Origin: DASRCB01 sp035653295
GTDB lineage: Bacteria; Acidobacteriota; Terriglobia; Bryobacterales; Bryobacteraceae
Assembly (NCBI GenBank): GCA_035653295.1
Contig: DASRCB010000340.1
Coordinates: 1 to 27,051 of the forward strand
Reading direction: 5' to 3'
Length of the DNA: 27,051 nt
Under the pieces are notes generated by a model. The model was not told where the DNA came from. It saw only the letters and a list, made by a program, of their open reading frames with translations, and made no database searches. Below are positions 23,600 through 27,051 of the stretch, piece after piece. Position 1 is the stretch's first letter. Each line of letters opens with the position of its first letter. A program made the translations under genes and the position numbers.

Positions 23600-23778
23600 T
23601 TAGCTCCTGTACTTGCTGAAAATTGAGTCAGCCATCTTCGCCAGGTCGTTGCGTTCCGCTTTCGTCAGGTTCTCCTTATCGTTCTGTAGACGGTCATGAG
23701 GAAGAGTGGAAAGCTTTCGTCGCGAAAGATGTAAATGACTTGCGCGCGACCACTATGTACTCCACTGGACACCTTCCG
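23600..23778 (-). pseudogene. Decayed HigB/RelE-type toxin
   Basis: On the minus strand RKVSSGVHSGRAQVIYIFRD and ESFPLFLMTVYR match the central and late strands of HigB/RelE toxins (family pattern RKVR...GGVRVIYY...F.LL.VY.K). The frame then breaks near 23684, where one base is missing, and resumes as NDKENLTKAERNDLAKMADS through IFSKYRS to a TAA at 23602-23600, three bases before the antitoxin ATG. Upstream of 23778 a TGA interrupts the frame and I cannot find the N-terminal half in any frame. The toxin is therefore not made in active form. Gene order toxin-antitoxin fits HigBA. Confidence 0.75.
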
Positions 23779-23950
23779 TCAAGTCCAGAGTGGTGTCCAA
23801 TGGAACCCAAGCGAACTGCACGCCGTAAAGCGCCCTCACCCTCTGCCGTTTCGTTATCCCCACCAGCCGTATAGCCCGTATTCGCCTCTCGCTCACCGTG
23901 AGACGGGATTATCTACTTCAGCCGTCCGCTCGGGCGAATATAGAAACGTG

Positions 23951-24325
23951 GTGCATGTCGGCGCGGAAGAGTTCGATCGTCTGGTCGAGGAAGCTCTCGC
24001 CCACATCCCGCGCCGCTTCCGCCGCCGCATGCATAACGTCGCGCTGGTGGTGGAAGCCGAGGCGCCCCGGCCCGGACTCCTTGGCCTCTACCGCGGCCGG
24101 CCGCTCCCGTATCGCAGCGTCTTCGAATCGTTTGCCATGCCCGATCAGATCGTCATCTATCAGGGCACGCATGAGCGCCTGGCGCGCGACCGCGAGCACC
24201 TGGCGCGCATGGTTCAGGACACCGTCTGGCATGAGATCGCGCACTATTTCGGTATGAACGAAGCGCGCGTGCGCGCCGCCGAACGCCGCCGGGCGCAGCG
24301 CAACTCCGGCGTGCGCGAACGCTGA
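23951..24325 (+). CDS. Small zincin-like metallopeptidase
   Basis: 124 residues from GTG 23951 (GTG 23948 is equally possible); the open frame continues upstream through the relic toxin but that part is not protein-like. Start HVGAEEFDRLVEEALAHIP, then LGLYRGRPLPYR, QIVIYQGTHERLARD, and the metal site VWHEIAHYFGMNEARV (H94, E95, H98). This matches the small HExxH family PF06262, usually about 120 residues and cytoplasmic, with zinc coordination inferred and natural substrate unknown. The third ligand is not obvious. No operon partner; the next gene starts 93 bp on. Confidence 0.88.
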   Translation: MHVGAEEFDRLVEEALAHIPRRFRRRMHNVALVVEAEAPRPGLLGLYRGRPLPYRSVFESFAMPDQIVIYQGTHERLARDREHLARMVQDTVWHEIAHYFGMNEARVRAAERRRAQRNSGVRER

Positions 24326-24418
24326 ACCCGACGACAACCTGCCCATCTGAGCCGCGAACACAATCAACCGCCCGAATCGGGAACGCGGGGGCCGCTCGTG
24401 TCGTATTCCCAGACAGGT

Positions 24419-26896
24419 ATGCGTGATCTGAAGTTCGCCCTGCGGCAGTTGCGGAAGTCGCCCGGATTCGCCGCCACGGCCGTGCTGATGCTCGCTCTCG
24501 GAATCGGAGCGACTACCGCAATCTTTTCCATAGTTGAAGGCGTCCTGCTGCGGCCGCTGCCGTTTCCCGAACCCGAGCGCCTCGTCTCGCTCTCCGACAT
24601 TCTCCAGGGGGCGGACCTGAGCGGTAACGGCGAGGCCGGCGTGACCTCTCAGGATATTCGCAACTACACCCGCGATACGCACAGCTTCGAGAGCCTCGGC
24701 GGCTGCGGGCAGACCGGCTTCGAGCTGTCCGGCGTTGGCGAACCCGCGCAGGTGAATGCCGCACGCATGTCCGCCGGCGTCTTCCCGGCCCTTCGCGTTC
24801 CGCCGCTGCTCGGCCGCTTTTTCACCGCGCAGGAAGACGAGCGGAGCCAGCCGGTGGCGCTGCTGAGCTATTCGCTCTGGCAGAGCCGGTTCCACGGCGA
24901 CCCGCGCGCGATCGGGGCGAAGATCCTGCTCGACCGCAAGCCGTACGTGGTGATCGGCGTCATGCCGCGCGGTTTCGAGTTCCCACTCGTCCCCGGCCGC
25001 CTCAACGCCAGCGAGCTGTGGGTCCCATTCAGCTTTACCGCGCAGGAGCTCGGCACGGGCGCCGCCTCCTGGAATTACAGCATGGTGGGCCGCCTGAAAC
25101 CTGGAATCACTCCGGCCCAGGCGCAGGCCGATGCCGAGCGCGTGGCCCAGGCCACCATGCGTGCGTATCCCGCCTGGATGGCCAGCCTGCATATCAGCGC
25201 TGTCATCCATCCGCTGAAAGAAGAAACAATCCAGCAGGCGCGCCCGCTCATCCGCACCCTGTTTTTTGCCGTCGCCGTGGTGCTGCTGATCGCCTGTGCG
25301 AACCTCGCGGGACTGCTTCTGGTGCGCGCCATTCGCGGCCGCCGCGAAGTCGCGATTCGCCTCGCCGTCGGCGCGCGCGCTTCCGCCCTTCTGCGCCAGG
25401 CCACGCTGGAGAGCCTGGTCCTGAGCATCTCCGGGGGCGTTCTGGGCCTGATTGCCGCTGCCGTCGCGCTGCCCATGTGCCTGCGCTTTCTTCCCGAAAC
25501 TCTGCCGCGGACCAGCGAAATAGGCCTCGACTGGCGAGTCGTCGCCTTTGCGCTGGTGCTCGCTGTCGTCACCGGTCTGGTCTGCGGCCTTGCTCCCGCA
25601 TTTGCCGCGATGCGCACCGGCGTAAACGAAACCCTGCGCGAAGGCGGGCGCAGCGGTCTGGCGGGCGGCGGTCATGCCCATCTCCGATCGGCTCTGGTGA
25701 TTACGGAGATCGCTATCGCCCTGGTGCTGGTCACCGCGTCCGGACTGCTGCTGCGCAGCTTCGAGAAAATGCGCGATGTAAACCCCGGTTTTCGGGCCGG
25801 CCACACCCTGACGGCCGCCTACTCGCTGCCGCAGAAGCAGTACGCCACCCAGGCCGCGGTGGACGAATTCAACCGCGACCTGCTTCGCGGGCTGCGGCAG
25901 TTGCCTGGCGTGCAGAGCGCCGGCCTCACGCCGTTTCTTCCCGCCGCCGGCTTCAACAGCAACACGGCCTACCTTGCCGAGGGCGGCGTCGCTCCGAAGA
26001 ATGGGTCGTTCTCTCTGGCCACACCGATGAACGTCGTGGGCGACTATTTCCAGGCCATGGGTATCCCGCTCCTTCGCGGTCGCCTGCTGAACGAACACGA
26101 TACGGCGACATCTCAGCTCGTCGTGGTCGTGAACAAGAAGCTGGCGCAGGACGCCTGGCCGGGGCAGGATCCCATTGGCAGGCGCATTCGCATCGGCACC
26201 CAGGAGATGCGCACGCCGTGGCTGACCGTGGTCGGGGAAGTTGCCGATGTGAAGGAAGGCTCATTCGACAAGCCCGACAAAGAGCAGTTCTATCAGAACG
26301 TGGACCAGTTCGTGCCGTCGCTCGGCGCCCTGGCTTCACCCGGCGATCTTACCGGAAACGGCGGGTACCTCGCTGTGCGCACCTCGGGCCCTCCCGAACT
26401 GATGGCGAACGGGATACGCGGTGTGGTGCACGCTCTCGATCCGCAACTCCCGCTCACGCATATCGAAAGCATGGAGCACGTGGTTGCCGAAAGCGAGGCG
26501 CCACGGCGCTTTAACACCGGGCTGATTTCTGCGTTCGCCGCGGTTGCGGTGCTGCTGGCCATTCTCGGCGTCTATAGCGTAATCGCGTTTTCGGTGGCGC
26601 TTCGCTCCCAGGAGATCGCGATCCGTATGGCCCTCGGTTCCCAGCGCGCCGGCATTCTCGGGCTGGTTGTCGCGTCGGGAGGAAAGCTGGCCGCCATCGG
26701 ATGCGTCATTGGCCTCGCAGGCGGCCTCGCCGCGTCGCGCATGTTGCGCTCGTTCCTGTTCGCGGTCAGCCCCTTCGATCCGCTCACTCTGGTCATTGCG
26801 GCTGTGCTCGTATTGGCGCTCGCCCTGGCTGCCTCGCTGCTGCCGGCGCGCCGCGCGGCCACAATCGACCCCATGCGCGCACTACGCGCCGGCTAA
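24419..26896 (+). CDS. ADOP-type FtsX/MacB-like ABC permease (2)
   Basis: 825 residues from ATG 24419, which gives the usual family start MRDLKFALRQLRKSPGF; a GTG at 24398 would add seven. TM1 about 19-40 (LMLALGIGATTAIFSIVEG), periplasmic core with VFPALRVPPLLGRFFTAQED and MPRGFEFPLVPG, first FtsX block (TMs about 278-302, 330-350, 375-398) with RREVAIRLAVGARAS, a TM at about 422-442, second periplasmic part (GDYFQAMGIPLLRGRLL, TVVGEVADVKEGSFD), second FtsX block (about 700-812) with QEIAIRMALGSQRAG, ending PARRAATIDPMRALRAG. No ATPase gene is adjacent. Same architecture as the permease at 2254 but quite different in sequence, so not a recent copy. Substrate unknown. Confidence 0.93.
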   Translation: MRDLKFALRQLRKSPGFAATAVLMLALGIGATTAIFSIVEGVLLRPLPFPEPERLVSLSDILQGADLSGNGEAGVTSQDIRNYTRDTHSFESLGGCGQTGFELSGVGEPAQVNAARMSAGVFPALRVPPLLGRFFTAQEDERSQPVALLSYSLWQSRFHGDPRAIGAKILLDRKPYVVIGVMPRGFEFPLVPGRLNASELWVPFSFTAQELGTGAASWNYSMVGRLKPGITPAQAQADAERVAQATMRAYPAWMASLHISAVIHPLKEETIQQARPLIRTLFFAVAVVLLIACANLAGLLLVRAIRGRREVAIRLAVGARASALLRQATLESLVLSISGGVLGLIAAAVALPMCLRFLPETLPRTSEIGLDWRVVAFALVLAVVTGLVCGLAPAFAAMRTGVNETLREGGRSGLAGGGHAHLRSALVITEIAIALVLVTASGLLLRSFEKMRDVNPGFRAGHTLTAAYSLPQKQYATQAAVDEFNRDLLRGLRQLPGVQSAGLTPFLPAAGFNSNTAYLAEGGVAPKNGSFSLATPMNVVGDYFQAMGIPLLRGRLLNEHDTATSQLVVVVNKKLAQDAWPGQDPIGRRIRIGTQEMRTPWLTVVGEVADVKEGSFDKPDKEQFYQNVDQFVPSLGALASPGDLTGNGGYLAVRTSGPPELMANGIRGVVHALDPQLPLTHIESMEHVVAESEAPRRFNTGLISAFAAVAVLLAILGVYSVIAFSVALRSQEIAIRMALGSQRAGILGLVVASGGKLAAIGCVIGLAGGLAASRMLRSFLFAVSPFDPLTLVIAAVLVLALALAASLLPARRAATIDPMRALRAG

Positions 26897-26920
26897 GCGT
26901 CAGTTGTCTGCATATGGGGG

Positions 26921-26956
26921 GCAGGGCCTCGCCCTGCGGCGGGCTCTCAGCCCGCC
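26921..26956. terminator. Two tandem hairpins with CTC loops
   Basis: GCAGGGC-CTC-GCCCTGC (26921-26937) is followed directly by GGCGGGCT-CTC-AGCCCGCC (26938-26956). Both stems are perfect and both loops are CTC. The pair begins 25 bp after the permease stop, so it may end transcription, but there is no T-run and the matched format also fits a REP-like repeat. From 26957 to the window end I see no gene. Confidence 0.55.
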
Positions 26957-27051
26957 TGGCCCGTTCACGCGATATCGCCTCATTGGAATCAACAACTTCC
27001 ATACTCAGCCCATTTCCCCTTTGCGAAGATCGTAATGCGAAGGCTGGCCAG

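Noticed and set aside
2254..26896. The two ADOP permeases as a recent duplication flanking a mobile region
   Set aside because: Their sequences differ throughout apart from family motifs, and no matching flanking repeats were seen.
1..27051. CRISPR arrays, insertion sequences, rRNA
   Set aside because: No regularly spaced repeats, no transposase motifs and no rRNA-like stretches were seen on either strand.

Overview
The window looks like chromosomal DNA of a GC-rich soil-type bacterium, most likely an Acidobacteriota member of the Solibacter/Bryobacter kind. This is inferred from gene content only: two full-length ADOP permeases (FtsX/MacB-type proteins without a partner ATPase gene), short PadR regulators, an ECF sigma factor next to a Hanks-type kinase with a helical C-terminus, and a PEP-CTERM protein. 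No rRNA and no conserved core operon is present to fix the species.

Layout. 1-738 (minus): a 66-aa HU-like protein whose stop overlaps, as ATGA, the start of a TIR-domain protein that has half an HU fold at its N-terminus and runs off the left edge. 992-1174 (plus): a small secreted Lys-rich protein with a strong terminator. 1278-2144: a secreted endonuclease/exonuclease/phosphatase. 2254-4749: ADOP permease 1. 4753-7264 (minus): an ABC permease and its ATPase, divergent from a PadR gene (7335) across a short intergenic stretch with a palindrome. The PadR gene is ATGA-coupled to a shortened ADOP-like membrane protein with a Cys-rich tail (to 9157). 9210-10316 (minus): Gfo/Idh/MocA oxidoreductase. 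10380-10925: membrane-anchored TlpA/ResA-like thioredoxin. 10932-12007 (minus): thiosulfate sulfurtransferase coupled to a 71-aa protein. 12078-13055 (minus): an unrecognised 325-aa protein. 13227-14415: ECF sigma factor overlapping a four-helix membrane protein.

14810-19334 is the most striking part. A secreted protein of about 1300 residues ends in a type I dockerin, and 28 bp downstream lies a secreted cohesin-domain protein ending in a PEP-CTERM sorting signal. This reads as a self-contained cohesin-dockerin surface pair, with the cohesin protein as anchor and the giant protein as cargo. A 13-bp perfect hairpin closes the unit.

19365-22717 (minus) is an ECF sigma factor plus Ser/Thr kinase operon, in which the kinase C-terminus is broken by a one-base frameshift that is easy to see. 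22967-23056 (minus) is tRNA-Ser(UGA). 23247-23778 (minus) is an intact HigA/NadS-type antitoxin downstream of a decayed HigB/RelE-type toxin. 23951-24325 is a small zincin metallopeptidase and 24419-26896 is ADOP permease 2, followed by two tandem hairpins.

The two best candidates for something undescribed are the HU / HU-TIR gene pair and the dockerin / cohesin-PEP-CTERM pair. Several real reading frames (the TIR gene, the kinase tail, the toxin relic) are not the longest open frames locally and were found by translating the minus strand by eye.
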